64,000 nt of DNA from NCBI GenBank assembly GCA_009775095.1, contig VSOZ01000013.1, positions 27,382 to 91,381 of the forward strand, read 5' to 3'. The notes beneath the pieces are model-generated. The model saw only the letters and a program-made list of their open reading frames with translations. It was not told the origin of the DNA and did not search any database. Made by a program: the position numbers and the translations under genes. The stretch is from Muribaculum sp. Lineage in GTDB: Bacteria > Bacteroidota > Bacteroidia > Bacteroidales > Muribaculaceae. Below are positions 7,804-17,796 of this stretch, one piece after another (positions within the stretch are counted from its first letter, which is position 1; each line of letters starts with the position of its first letter).

Positions 7804-9795
7804 TCATATTTTAGAGAGTTTAACGGCTGCACCGCCGCTGCGGCCCTGCGGCAACGACAATACGGTATCGGCTGTGACGTCGCGCTGCTCGATGATGACC
7901 GGACACGGGTTGGTCACATAGTCGGCTTCCGGAGCGTCGCGGTATATGGTAGCGCGATAAGTGCATCCGGGATCGAGAAATGTCAGCGGTATCTCGGCCG
8001 TGCGCGCCTCGGCGCCGGTGGCGCTGCCTATGTACCAAGAGTCACTGTTCTTGTCCTTGCGCGCGGTGGTTATGTACTTGCCTATCTCGGCTTCGGGATA
8101 CACGGTCCTGTCCCAGTCCACCGGACAGTCACACACGAAGCTGAAGGGGCCGGGATTGCTCTCGTAGTTCTCGATCATGTCGGAAGCCATCTGCAACGGA
8201 GAGTACAGTATGACAAACAGAGCGAGTTGCTTGGCAAGAGTGGTATTGACACGTGTTTGAGGCATCACCTCGTTCTCAAAGCGGAATATCACGGGCGTAA
8301 AGTCCATGGGGCCGGCAAGTCCGCGGGTGAACGGCAGCGTCACCGTATGCTCCGGAGGATTGCCGCCATCGGGGTTCCATGCGTTCCACTCCTGACCGCG
8401 CACGCCCTCCTGAGTCATGAGGTTGGGATAGGTACGCTGAAGACCGGTAGGTATGACAGGCTCGTGATTGTCAATAGCCAGATTGTACTTGGCGGCAGTC
8501 TCTATCACCTTGCGGTAGTGGCGGACGCCGAACTGACTGCTGTGGCGCTCCTTGTCGTCAAGCAGGTCGCCGACATAGCCGGTCTTCACATAGTTCATGC
8601 CGTTGTCGCGATACAGTCTGAAGCCATCCTCCATCTGCGCCTCGTAATTGGCCACGCGACCTCCGGTCTCATGATGGCCTATCAATGCCACACCTTTCTC
8701 ACGTCCGTAGCGTGTTATCGCCTCGATATCGAAGTCGTCATACGGATGGCGGTAATCGAAGTTCCACGACTGCCAATCGGGATTCCATCCCTCGACAAGA
8801 ACCCCGCCGAAATTGTTTTTCGCGGCAAAGTCCATATGACGCATGGTATTTTCTGTCGTGGCACCATGCTCCGGGCCGGCATGCCATGTATTTCTCTTCA
8901 TGTGATACACCCACCATATGCCTATGTAGCGCTGCGGTTTTATCCATGAGGTGTCGGTTATGCGGCACGGCTCGTTAAGATTGAGCATCAGCCGCGAGAG
9001 CATCATGTCGCCGGCGTTGTCGGCAATGACAAGAGTGCGCCACGGGCTGACACGCACATCGGTCACCCGCACCTTCTCGCCGGTGCTCCACGGAGTAAGC
9101 GCCGCACGCAGAGTGTTGCTACCCGGAGTCGACTGCACGTTCATGGCCGCATAATCGGTGAGATTGGCCTCGTGCAGAGCCATGTGCAGCCCTTCGGCCG
9201 TGCGTATCGTAACGGGAGTGCTCGCCCACCCTACACTGTCGACGGGCAATTCACGGAAAAGACCTTCATAGAAACGTATCCCCTCGACGGGAAGCGACCA
9301 TGTCGTATGGGTGGCGGGAAAAGCAAACTCGGTAATCTCGTCGGCGATAACGAAGTCGCCGAGCGAAGCCTGACGCGGAAACTCGTAGCGGAAGCCTATG
9401 CCGTCGTCAAACACGCGGAACACCACGCTTATCCTACGACCGGGAGCCGTTTTTTTCTGCGCCAGAGTTATACGGAGTTCATTGTATCGGTTGTCAATCG
9501 ACGACTCCTCGCCCCATACGGGATGCCATGTCTCCGCAAACGTATCGGTCACGACATTCACCACCGAAAAACCGTCGGTCATGTCGGGAGCACCCTGCAG
9601 TTTTATGCCGAGACGCGAGGGGTTAAGTATTGTCTTGCCGTCGCGGTCAACCTGATAGTACAGGCGGCCGCCGTCAAGGCTGACTTTCAGGTTTATGCGC
9701 TCATCGGGAGAGCTCACGCCATAGGGGCGTGCCCCCATGGCGTGAATACCTACAACCCAAAACATCAGCAAGGCGGTTAAAAACCTTACTTTCAT
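7804..9795 (-). CDS. GH97 alpha-glucosidase, SusB-like (inverting type)
   Basis: A 663-residue protein with an N-terminal signal peptide. The N-terminal beta-sandwich (about 25-285), central (beta/alpha)8 barrel (about 290-560) and C-terminal beta domain match GH97. HHETGG (E376), DNHEP (E445), TQE463 and RGQE469 correspond to the glutamates that define inverting SusB-type enzymes. Retaining members carry a nucleophilic Asp in the strand where this protein has VKTGYVG with Gly406. That predicts an inverting alpha-glucosidase working on alpha-glucan oligosaccharides in the periplasm. It lies between the GH27-like and six-hairpin genes in the same minus-strand PUL. Confidence 0.85.
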   Translation of the reverse strand: MKVRFLTALLMFWVVGIHAMGARPYGVSSPDERINLKVSLDGGRLYYQVDRDGKTILNPSRLGIKLQGAPDMTDGFSVVNVVTDTFAETWHPVWGEESSIDNRYNELRITLAQKKTAPGRRISVVFRVFDDGIGFRYEFPRQASLGDFVIADEITEFAFPATHTTWSLPVEGIRFYEGLFRELPVDSVGWASTPVTIRTAEGLHMALHEANLTDYAAMNVQSTPGSNTLRAALTPWSTGEKVRVTDVRVSPWRTLVIADNAGDMMLSRLMLNLNEPCRITDTSWIKPQRYIGIWWVYHMKRNTWHAGPEHGATTENTMRHMDFAAKNNFGGVLVEGWNPDWQSWNFDYRHPYDDFDIEAITRYGREKGVALIGHHETGGRVANYEAQMEDGFRLYRDNGMNYVKTGYVGDLLDDKERHSSQFGVRHYRKVIETAAKYNLAIDNHEPVIPTGLQRTYPNLMTQEGVRGQEWNAWNPDGGNPPEHTVTLPFTRGLAGPMDFTPVIFRFENEVMPQTRVNTTLAKQLALFVILYSPLQMASDMIENYESNPGPFSFVCDCPVDWDRTVYPEAEIGKYITTARKDKNSDSWYIGSATGAEARTAEIPLTFLDPGCTYRATIYRDAPEADYVTNPCPVIIEQRDVTADTVLSLPQGRSGGAAVKLSKI

Positions 9796-9844
9796 CTTAC
9801 CTATTTATATAATCAATGTAAACTAACTACCTTATACGAGAGGC

Positions 9845-11272
9845 TTATTTGGAAAGACGCACAATCTTGCAACCGTGGGCCGGTATGTTGGCCGTGATTG
9901 TAGAGGCCGTGCCCTCGTCGGCATGCCGCCAGAGGTCGCGTATCTTCCAAGAGCCGTCTATGCCGAGGTCGGCGAAGTTGACGGTGACGGTGCGCATATT
10001 GTCATCGCGGTTAAACAGGCCTATCACCCAGTCGCCACCGGAGAGCTGTCCGTACCATATCTGGTTGTCGGAGTCGTTAAGACTGTCGCTCTTGGGCTTG
10101 CCGACGAAGCGGTCGGCATTGAGGGCAAGTATCTCGGAGTTGGTGTAGAACTTGAGATTGTCGCCTATGTTATGATACTGGTCAGCAACGGTAACAGGAC
10201 CTCCAGCCATTAGCTGCAACGACACCACAGTCTCTTTCTCGGCATCGGTATCAAACTTGTTGAGGCGTATGAAGTCACCGTCAAGTATGACATTTTTACG
10301 TCCGGAGATATGCGACCAATAGGTAAAGCCGTCAAACATATTCATGCAGTTGGGCCAGTTGGCATACGACTTGCCGCGATCCTGCTGCGAGCAGTGCCAC
10401 CAGCCGCCGCCGGCGGTGTCGGAAACTATGCGCACCATGTTGCCGTAACGGGCCTCCACCTCAGCGTCATTATACATATGGGGCATGACCAGCGAAGTAA
10501 ATATGCCGTACTTCTTGGCCGACTCGGCTATGTAGGCGAGCGCACGGGCATAAGTCTCGCGTCCGTAGCCGCGTCCTGTAACGCCCATCCCACGGTCATT
10601 GCCGTCTTCATACCACGACAGGAAGTCCATTCTTATGTACTCGACACCCAGTTCCTTGTAGTGGCGGAAGAAACCGTCGATATACTCACGCGCACCGGGA
10701 TGAGTGGCTACCGCCCACCAGAACCACAGGTCATCCTTGCCGGGGTTCTTGACAGTCTCGTATCCATCGTAGCGCAGCGAGCCGAATTTGTGGTCGGTAC
10801 CGGCAATGACAGTCTCCAGCGGGCCGTGAATCCACAACGGGTTGTCATATATACCTACTTTCAAGCCTTTGGCCTTGGCCTTTGCCACAAGATCCTTAAT
10901 GGGCATGGAGCCGTAGTGAGTCATATAGCCCGAAGCATCCTTGGCCAGCATGGGTATGAAGCCGTCGGTGCACACCATGTCATAACCGGCGGGCTTGAGG
11001 TCGGTAGCCACCCAGTCGAGTATCTTGTCCCACTCGGCGGGAGTGATGTCCATATCCTCATTCTTCACGCCCTGACGTTCAAGCTCATAACAGTATTCAT
11101 ATACACTCCAGTACATAGGAGCCTTATAGACGTGTATGTCTTCGATCACCGGAAGATCGGGAAGTTCATATTTGGGCGGATAACGCATCTCGACGTCATC
11201 GCGACATGAACAAAGCAGGGCCGAAAGGGCTACCGATGCTAAAATCATCGTTTTATTTATTTTTATATTCAT
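9845..11272 (-). CDS. Lipoprotein glycoside hydrolase, clan GH-D (GH27-like)
   Basis: A 475-residue lipoprotein: signal peptide with lipobox cysteines at 21/23 (ALLCSC), so probably anchored in the outer membrane. A (beta/alpha)8 barrel spans about 50-385, followed by a C-terminal beta-sandwich. GVEYIRMDF places D216 as the likely nucleophile, as in GH27 YLKYD-type motifs; VRIVSDT may carry the acid/base Asp. GH27 includes alpha-galactosidases and isomaltodextranase. Because the neighbours are alpha-glucan type (SusR, SusE/F modules, inverting GH97), an alpha-1,6-glucan activity is the better guess, but alpha-galactosidase cannot be excluded. It starts 15 bp after the SusE-like gene. Confidence 0.7.
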   Translation of the reverse strand: MNIKINKTMILASVALSALLCSCRDDVEMRYPPKYELPDLPVIEDIHVYKAPMYWSVYEYCYELERQGVKNEDMDITPAEWDKILDWVATDLKPAGYDMVCTDGFIPMLAKDASGYMTHYGSMPIKDLVAKAKAKGLKVGIYDNPLWIHGPLETVIAGTDHKFGSLRYDGYETVKNPGKDDLWFWWAVATHPGAREYIDGFFRHYKELGVEYIRMDFLSWYEDGNDRGMGVTGRGYGRETYARALAYIAESAKKYGIFTSLVMPHMYNDAEVEARYGNMVRIVSDTAGGGWWHCSQQDRGKSYANWPNCMNMFDGFTYWSHISGRKNVILDGDFIRLNKFDTDAEKETVVSLQLMAGGPVTVADQYHNIGDNLKFYTNSEILALNADRFVGKPKSDSLNDSDNQIWYGQLSGGDWVIGLFNRDDNMRTVTVNFADLGIDGSWKIRDLWRHADEGTASTITANIPAHGCKIVRLSK

Positions 11273-11286
11273 AGTTTGCAGAACAA

Positions 11287-12810
11287 TTACTCGTTAACGT
11301 ATTTTACGGCTATTGTCATCTCCTTCAGATTGAAAGTGATGCTATAACGGCCGCCTTCTGTGACTTTCCATTTGTCATCGGGGTCTTTTGTGTAGACAAT
11401 GCCGGGAGCGGCCACGCCGTTGTGCGATATCTCGCAGTCGGCGCTCTCGGGACGTATGAATTTGGCGCCGAAGTCACGCTCGATGCCGGCCTTCATCTCA
11501 CCGGGTATAAGATCGCCCTCCCATGTGAACACATACTTGTCATTGGGGTCGACGGTAAGTTCCGTGACATTATCCAAGCTCCAGTCGCCCGGAGTGGCGC
11601 TGCCGATCAAGAAGAGTGACTCGGTCTCGATAGCACCCGTGTACTCGACATTAATAGTATACTCGCGAAGATTGAATGTAATCTTATATCGGCCCGCCTG
11701 TGTAACCTTCCACTTGTCATCGGGGTCTTTTGCGTAGACAATGCCGGGAGCGGCCACACCGCTGTGCGATATCTCACAGTCTGCGCTCTCGGGATGGATA
11801 AACGCGGCGCCGAAGTCACGCTCGATGCCGGCTTTCAGCTCGCCGGTCAGGAGGTCGCCCTCCCATGTGAACACATACTTGTCATTGGGGTCAACTGTAA
11901 GTTCTGATACTGCGTTCAAGTCCCAGCCACCGGGAGTGGAGTCGCCTATCAGAAACAGAACTTCGGTCTCTATAGGCTGCTTATCGGGTGCCTCGCCGAG
12001 ATACTCGGCCGCTATCTTATAATCCTTAAGATTTAGAGTGATGCGGTATATGCCCTTTTCAGCCACGCTCCACTTGTCATCGGGACCTTTCGTGTAAATG
12101 AAATCGGGACTCTCCACGCCATTACAGTCAATCTTACATCCGTTGGTTTTGGGGCGTATAAAGTCAACATCCCAGCTTCCGGTCGACGTGCAGAACTTCA
12201 TCTCGCCCGTGCCTATCACACCCTCGAATACAAACTCGTAGTCTGACTCCTTTTCAAGCTGAGTGGGTGCATCGATGTTCCAGCCGTTGGGGGCGGCTTC
12301 GCCCACCATATATACGGCCTCGGCCTCGATAGGCACGATGGCAGGAGCATCCGGTTCACGTACAAACACGGTGCTCATGGTCCAGTTGCGGAGGTCAAAC
12401 TTCAGGTTGTAGATACCGGCTACAGCCACACGCCATTTGTTGTCGGGGTCACCGGCATGCATGTCAAAGACCACATTTTCAATAGCTGTCTTTGATATTT
12501 CGGTACCGTTCTCCATCGGACGGATAATGGGAGCGTCCCAGCTGCCCGGAGTCAGACAGAGCTTTACCTCACCGGCATTGAGCTTGCCTTCCCAAGTGAA
12601 CACCAGCGGATCCTCCTCGCCGGCTACGAGAGGAGTGGGTGCGTCTATGTTCCAACCGTTGGGGGTGGCGTCGCCCACCATGTAGAGCGTTGAGGTCTTG
12701 ATGGGCAGATTTCCCTCGATTATAACGAAGTCTCTTTCTTCGTCACAGCTTGTCAGCGTAGCGAGCGAAAGCATCGCAGCGAAAGCCGCACATATATTTT
12801 TATATTTCAT
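11287..12810 (-). CDS. SusE/SusF-like surface glycan-binding lipoprotein with four tandem modules
   Basis: A 507-residue lipoprotein (LTSC lipobox near residue 23) made of four repeats of about 114-125 residues. Each opens with (L/V)(Y/F)(M/L)(V/I)G(D/S/E)(A/S)(T/A)P and runs through VF(T/E)(W/F)EG to a D(D/N)KW...(A/E)(G/K)(G/R)Y-type close. This matches the starch-binding CBM modules of SusE/SusF, which sit outside the outer membrane and hold polysaccharide near SusCD. The last two modules are also very similar in DNA sequence at a 342-bp offset. Its place directly after susD is the standard SusE position. Confidence 0.85.
   Translation of the reverse strand: MKYKNICAAFAAMLSLATLTSCDEERDFVIIEGNLPIKTSTLYMVGDATPNGWNIDAPTPLVAGEEDPLVFTWEGKLNAGEVKLCLTPGSWDAPIIRPMENGTEISKTAIENVVFDMHAGDPDNKWRVAVAGIYNLKFDLRNWTMSTVFVREPDAPAIVPIEAEAVYMVGEAAPNGWNIDAPTQLEKESDYEFVFEGVIGTGEMKFCTSTGSWDVDFIRPKTNGCKIDCNGVESPDFIYTKGPDDKWSVAEKGIYRITLNLKDYKIAAEYLGEAPDKQPIETEVLFLIGDSTPGGWDLNAVSELTVDPNDKYVFTWEGDLLTGELKAGIERDFGAAFIHPESADCEISHSGVAAPGIVYAKDPDDKWKVTQAGRYKITFNLREYTINVEYTGAIETESLFLIGSATPGDWSLDNVTELTVDPNDKYVFTWEGDLIPGEMKAGIERDFGAKFIRPESADCEISHNGVAAPGIVYTKDPDDKWKVTEGGRYSITFNLKEMTIAVKYVNE
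11363..11975. repeat. 342-bp tandem duplication inside the SusE-like gene
   Basis: Bases about 11363-11633 and 11705-11975 match closely at a constant offset of 342 bp (114 codons), for example AATGCCGGGAGCGGCCAC at 11398 and again at 11740. The other two modules are much more divergent, so the last two result from a recent in-frame duplication. Confidence 0.75.
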
Positions 12811-12831
12811 AAGAGTATACTGATGAGTGGA

Positions 12832-14568
12832 TTATTTATTGTAACCCGGATTCTGCTCGAGTTTGGGATTGGCATTGAGTATCGGACGCATTATCGGGAA
12901 TATCTCGGTGTGCTTGTCGGCATCGGGAGTCTTGTCCCACCATGTACCGCTTGAGAATTTACCGAAGCGTATGAGGTCGACACGACGGCGGCTTTCGGCG
13001 AAGAACTCGCGTCCCCACTCGTCAAGCATCTCTTTTTCGGTAAGCTCCACCTTACCCTCGGGAGAGTAAAGCACGTCTTCATGATTGGCTACGGGATAGT
13101 TGCGTTTGCGCACACTGTTGAGCAGCTTGGCCGCGTCACCTTTCTTGCCGGCGCGCAGTTTGCTCTCGGCGAGTGAGTATACGATCTCTGCGAGACGTAT
13201 CTCGGTGAAGTCGCTCTCCATCTGATGAGAGTCCTCATCGCTGTAGAACGGATACTTGGCGAAGTGCCATCCCGAGTTGTGGTCACCGTTGGGCAGCGAG
13301 CTGTTTTTGTCGGCGGGCCAACGGTCGGGGTCAAGACCTTGGAACTTGCCCACCGCATCGCGTATATACAAGTCGTAGGGCTGCTCCGGGGCACGCACAC
13401 GCTTGGTCTGTCCGTCCTCGTCGACATACTCCAAGTAGCCGAAGAGGAACATGCCTTCGCGCTTGTTGTCGCCGAGATTGCGGTAAAGCTTCATGCGCTC
13501 GTCGCCGGGATATTTGCGGAAGTTCTGTATAGGCATGCCCAGCTCGTACGTATACAGATCGCCGTTGAGGTCATAGCTCGGCGAAGCCGCATACTTGGTG
13601 TTGTGGTCGCCGCCTTTGGCCTTTGCATCGCCGAAATAGTAGCGGGCGCGGGCAGGCACCGTCCACCAATAGGTATCGCCCTGATAGTGCCAGTAGCTAT
13701 AGCCCTGCGATGCGGGGAAGCCGAATATGACTTCGTCGCAGTTATCGTTGTTCCAGTCAAAGGGAGCGTCCCAGCGGTCGGCCAGCTGATATGCTCCGTA
13801 AGTGCCGGAGAGTATGTCCTGTGCCACACGCTCACAGTCGGTGTAGTGTTCCTCGCCGATGTAGACGGCGGCGTTAAGATAAAGTCTTACAAGAAGGGCG
13901 GCTGCGCTCGCCTTGGTCCACTGGCCCTGAATGTTGGCGTTTGTGCCGAGCGCCTCCTTCTTTGACAGAAGTTCAACGCAGTCTTTAAGCTCGTTCTCGA
14001 TGAACTCGTAGATGACACGAGGCTCGACCTGAGTCTCTGTATTTTGTGATACATCCTTGAAGCTTACAGCGAGGGGCACATTGCGGAAGGCGTCGAGAAG
14101 ACGCAGGTAAAACCATGCGCGGAGGGCGCGGTTCTGTGCTTTAAGGTTGTCAAACTCAGCCTGCGAGAAACCGAATTTGGCGGGGTCGAGAATCTCAAGG
14201 TCCTCGATGACATAATTGCACTGCATGATACCTTGAAAACAGCCGTTCCACTCGGTCTGTGCGTCGCCGCCGTCCTCGACATTCCACTGGTGATAGTGGA
14301 GGCGGCGCCACTTTCCGCCGTCATCCCACCAACCGTCGCGTGTGGGTGTTATAAGCTGGTCGGCGGTAAGCTCATTAAGCACATGACGGCTCTGGATGCT
14401 CCAGAAAGCGTGCTCAAACGGACGGAACACCGCACGCTGCACGTCCATCTTGGTGTTGTAATAATTCTGTGTACCGACCTGATCGTAAAGGGTTTCGTCG
14501 AGGTCAGTGCAAGCACTGAGCGACAGTACTCCCAACGAGGCGGCTGCGATATATCGTAGTAATTTCAT
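12832..14568 (-). CDS. susD: SusD-like nutrient-binding outer-membrane lipoprotein
   Basis: A 578-residue RagB/SusD-family protein. Signal peptide with lipobox SACT (Cys20), a helical TPR-like N-terminal part and the typical C-terminal pattern: IRLAEIVYSLAESKLRAG, LLNSVRKR, then W-GREFFAESRRRVDLIRFGKF and a final PIPR-type stretch (PIMRPILNANPKLEQNPGY). It forms the hinged lid on the SusC transporter and binds glycan at the cell surface. It lies 20 bp downstream of susC and 21 bp upstream of the SusE-like gene. Confidence 0.95.
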   Translation of the reverse strand: MKLLRYIAAASLGVLSLSACTDLDETLYDQVGTQNYYNTKMDVQRAVFRPFEHAFWSIQSRHVLNELTADQLITPTRDGWWDDGGKWRRLHYHQWNVEDGGDAQTEWNGCFQGIMQCNYVIEDLEILDPAKFGFSQAEFDNLKAQNRALRAWFYLRLLDAFRNVPLAVSFKDVSQNTETQVEPRVIYEFIENELKDCVELLSKKEALGTNANIQGQWTKASAAALLVRLYLNAAVYIGEEHYTDCERVAQDILSGTYGAYQLADRWDAPFDWNNDNCDEVIFGFPASQGYSYWHYQGDTYWWTVPARARYYFGDAKAKGGDHNTKYAASPSYDLNGDLYTYELGMPIQNFRKYPGDERMKLYRNLGDNKREGMFLFGYLEYVDEDGQTKRVRAPEQPYDLYIRDAVGKFQGLDPDRWPADKNSSLPNGDHNSGWHFAKYPFYSDEDSHQMESDFTEIRLAEIVYSLAESKLRAGKKGDAAKLLNSVRKRNYPVANHEDVLYSPEGKVELTEKEMLDEWGREFFAESRRRVDLIRFGKFSSGTWWDKTPDADKHTEIFPIMRPILNANPKLEQNPGYNK

Positions 14569-14588
14569 TTTGAAAACGCTTTAATTAA

Positions 14589-17582
14589 TTAAAAATCAAG
14601 TTGCAATCCGACGATAAACTGACGGGTGGCGGGATAGTAGTCGCGCGAGCCCTGAGCACCGGGGGTTAGACCGTTTACCTGATAGGTCGAGGGATCGACA
14701 CCACTGAACTTGGTCAGTGTAAATACGTTCTTGATCGTTCCGTAGAGTCTTACACGGTCGAGAAATCTCGACTTGGGCGTGGGCAGCGTATAGCCGAGCG
14801 TAAGCATATCGAGTTTGAAGTAGTCGCCTCGTTCGAGGAAGTAGTCGCATACTACCGGATTGGCCTTGGGCGATATGTCGAAGTTCTTGCCGTAGGCTTT
14901 CTTGAGCACGTTGCCCGTAAAGTTGCGGGTGCCGTAGTAGAAGTCATGGATATTGAAGATGTCAAACCCGAAAGCGCCGCGGAAGAAGAGAGCGAGGTCG
15001 AAGTTACGGTAACGGAATGTGTGGGTCGTCGACATGGTGAACTTGGGCATACCGTTGCCCACAACCTGACGGTCAGCGTCGCTTGCCTGCGAAGCACGTA
15101 TCACGTCGCCCTCGCGGTCATAGACGAGCCACTCTCCTTCGGGAGTGAAGCCCGCGTAACGCCACATATAGAAATTACCGAGCGACTTGCCCTTCTCGAT
15201 GCGCTGCAGGTTATAGAACGGATACGGGTCGGAGGTGCCGCACATGTCATAATAATCCTGTCCTACGTACTGCGAGTTGCTGAAGTTGAGAAATTTGTTG
15301 CTCATGGCCGTACCCACTACGCTCAGCGTATAGGAGAAGTCCTTGGTATCGACAGCGTTGAAGCTAAGGTCAAACTCGAAGCCGGTGTTGCGCATCGTAC
15401 CTACGTTGACAAATGTCTCGTCAAACAGATAGGGCGGCACAGACACCTTGTAGTTACCGAGCAGATCCTGCTGCTGACGGTGGAAGTAGTTCAACGAACC
15501 ATAGAAGCGGTTGTTAAACATCGAAAAGTCAAGACCGACGTTCCAGTTTTTGCCCTTCTCCCACTTCAGGTCGGGATTCACGTTCTTGGAGGGGCCCCAT
15601 ACTTGGAAATACTTGCCGTTGTAGTAGTAATAACCGAAGCCGGTCATGGTGTTGAGTGACAGGTAGCTGTCAAACTCCTGATTACCGGTGACACCGTAGT
15701 CGGCGCGTAGCTTCAGGTCGTTGAGCCAGTCAAGCCCCTTCATGAACGACTCCTGCGAGATGCGCCATCCGGCCGATACGGCGGGGAAGTTTCCCCACTT
15801 GTTGTTGGCGCCGAACTTTGACGAACCTTCGTGACGCAAAGACGCCGTAAACAGGTACTTGCCGTCGAAGTCATAGCTTACGCGACCGAAGAATGATATG
15901 AGCTTGGAGTCATTTTTGTAGCTGCCCATGAGCACTTCACCCTCCTCCTTGGCAAGCTCGCCTGAGCCGAGATTGTTGCCGCCGAGACCGTCGTTGGGGA
16001 AGTCCTTGTTTTCGGCATTGAAGCCTGAATACTGCGAGTACTGGTAGGAGTAACCCACCATAGCCTTGATGTTGTTTTTGCCGAAATGGGTGTTGTAGTT
16101 GGTTATCCACTCCATTATATACTGACGCTCCTTGGAGTAAGAGCGGCTGGCCTCTCCGTCATAACCGCTGTTGATGGCGATGGTGCTTGTAGACGGACGG
16201 AACCATGTATTGTTGTTGCTGTACTGGTGGTCGGCAAACGTAATCTGGGTGTTTAGGTGATGATTGCTTATGCCGTCCTTAGCCAGCAGGGGCAGAAGAT
16301 TAAGCTTTATCGTACCGTCCCAGTCGAGGAGCTTGGTGTCGGCGCTGTTCTCCTCCAGTTTGAGGCGCTCGATGGGGTTGCTGCCCACCACCTGACCTTG
16401 GAAGTTGTAGTAACGTGTAGGATTGTCGGGATCCATGAACGGTGTTGTGGGGTTGGCTTCGAGAGCATCCTTGAACACACCCCAGTCAGAGTTGTCACGA
16501 TATATGATACGCGGAGCCACGTTCATGGTTATGTTGAACAGGCCGCCCTTTGTAGTGTGCATGACCGACGCGCGTGCACCGTACTCCTTGCGTCGCGAAC
16601 GCAGGTCAATACCGTTGGCGTCGCGGAAGTCGGCGCTCACACGATAGTTGCTCTTCTCGTTGCCGCCGCTCATCGTGAGGGTGTGCTGCTGGGTGAAACC
16701 GGTGCGTGTAACCGCATCGAGCCAGTTTTCATTGCCACCGAGATCCACACCGTTGTCGCCCCAACCGAGACGCACCTCGCGGTAGTCGGCCGCGCTCATC
16801 ATGTCAAGTTCCTTTTTAACTTTGTCCCAAGAGAGCATGGCGGAGTATGATGTATGGGTCTGTCCGTCGCGGTTGCCCTTCTTGGTCGTCACGAGTATGA
16901 CGCCGTTGCTGCCTCGCGTACCGTAGATGGCCGAAGCCGCACCGTCCTTAAGGATGTCAAACGAAGCGATGTCGTTTGGATTAAGATTGGTAAGATTGCC
17001 GCCGGGTATACCGTCGATGACAATCAGCGGGCCGAGACCGGCCGAACGCGACGACACACCGCGTATCTGTATACTGGCCTGATTATTGGGGTCGCCGGCA
17101 CCGGTATTGGTAATAGACACACCGGGCACCTTGCCCTGTATCATCATCGAGGGGTCGAGCGAGCTTACCGTGAGGAAGTCCTTTTCACCGACATGCGATA
17201 TGGCCGATGTCAATTCTTTTTTGTCCATGGTACCATAACCGATCACCACCACTTCGTCAAGAAGTTTGCTGTCTTCCTTCATGCGGATGACGATGTCGCC
17301 GCGTCCGTTGACCGGCTCGCTTACCGCGGTATAACCGATGAGGTTGACCTCGATAACGGCATTGCGGTTCACACCGTCAAGCGCAAAATTACCGTCAATG
17401 TCGGTAGCACAGGCAAGCTGTGTACCCTTGACTCTAACTGTTGCGCCGATAAGCGGCTCTTCGGTCGCGTCATCAAGCACTGTCCCTTTTACATTCATAG
17501 TCTGCGCGTAGGCGGGCGACACCCATGCGAGCATGACTGCGAGAAATAAAAGCGACATAAGTTTTTGCACTTTGATTTTCAT
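14589..17582 (-). CDS. susC: SusC-like TonB-dependent outer-membrane transporter
   Basis: A 997-residue SusC/RagA-family protein: signal peptide (1-26), carboxypeptidase-like regulatory domain (NVKGTVLDDATEEPLIGATV...), TonB box region (DEVVVIGYGT), plug with IQIRG and the GSNGVILVTTKKG motif, then a long 22-stranded barrel ending in an aromatic residue (GLQLDF). It imports oligosaccharides across the outer membrane using TonB energy. First gene of the PUL operon; the regulator lies upstream on the same strand. Confidence 0.95.
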   Translation of the reverse strand: MKIKVQKLMSLLFLAVMLAWVSPAYAQTMNVKGTVLDDATEEPLIGATVRVKGTQLACATDIDGNFALDGVNRNAVIEVNLIGYTAVSEPVNGRGDIVIRMKEDSKLLDEVVVIGYGTMDKKELTSAISHVGEKDFLTVSSLDPSMMIQGKVPGVSITNTGAGDPNNQASIQIRGVSSRSAGLGPLIVIDGIPGGNLTNLNPNDIASFDILKDGAASAIYGTRGSNGVILVTTKKGNRDGQTHTSYSAMLSWDKVKKELDMMSAADYREVRLGWGDNGVDLGGNENWLDAVTRTGFTQQHTLTMSGGNEKSNYRVSADFRDANGIDLRSRRKEYGARASVMHTTKGGLFNITMNVAPRIIYRDNSDWGVFKDALEANPTTPFMDPDNPTRYYNFQGQVVGSNPIERLKLEENSADTKLLDWDGTIKLNLLPLLAKDGISNHHLNTQITFADHQYSNNNTWFRPSTSTIAINSGYDGEASRSYSKERQYIMEWITNYNTHFGKNNIKAMVGYSYQYSQYSGFNAENKDFPNDGLGGNNLGSGELAKEEGEVLMGSYKNDSKLISFFGRVSYDFDGKYLFTASLRHEGSSKFGANNKWGNFPAVSAGWRISQESFMKGLDWLNDLKLRADYGVTGNQEFDSYLSLNTMTGFGYYYYNGKYFQVWGPSKNVNPDLKWEKGKNWNVGLDFSMFNNRFYGSLNYFHRQQQDLLGNYKVSVPPYLFDETFVNVGTMRNTGFEFDLSFNAVDTKDFSYTLSVVGTAMSNKFLNFSNSQYVGQDYYDMCGTSDPYPFYNLQRIEKGKSLGNFYMWRYAGFTPEGEWLVYDREGDVIRASQASDADRQVVGNGMPKFTMSTTHTFRYRNFDLALFFRGAFGFDIFNIHDFYYGTRNFTGNVLKKAYGKNFDISPKANPVVCDYFLERGDYFKLDMLTLGYTLPTPKSRFLDRVRLYGTIKNVFTLTKFSGVDPSTYQVNGLTPGAQGSRDYYPATRQFIVGLQLDF

Positions 17583-17628
17583 TAAGTTTAAATTTAGGTT
17601 AATAGGTATGGTTAATTATCACTGATTG

Positions 17629-17636
17629 CAAATTTA
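17629..17636 (-). promoter_or_regulatory. Probable -7 box for the susCD operon
   Basis: CAAATTTA on the plus strand reads TAAATTTG on the minus strand, a TAnnTTTG match 47 bp before the susC start. No TTG element lies at the usual distance, which would suit a promoter needing activator such as the SusR-like protein. The 214-bp spacer is AT-rich. Confidence 0.45.
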
Positions 17637-17796
17637 TAATTGTATAATCGCAGGCTAAAGCGATAAAGACCAAATTAAGAATGTTAAAAGCATAAAACCT
17701 TGATTACAAAGGATTAAGTTCAAGATTATTGTTAGATAATTAAGATTATATTTGTCGTAATAACGTCAGGTTTTCAGGCTGTGGAAGGCAGATGCC

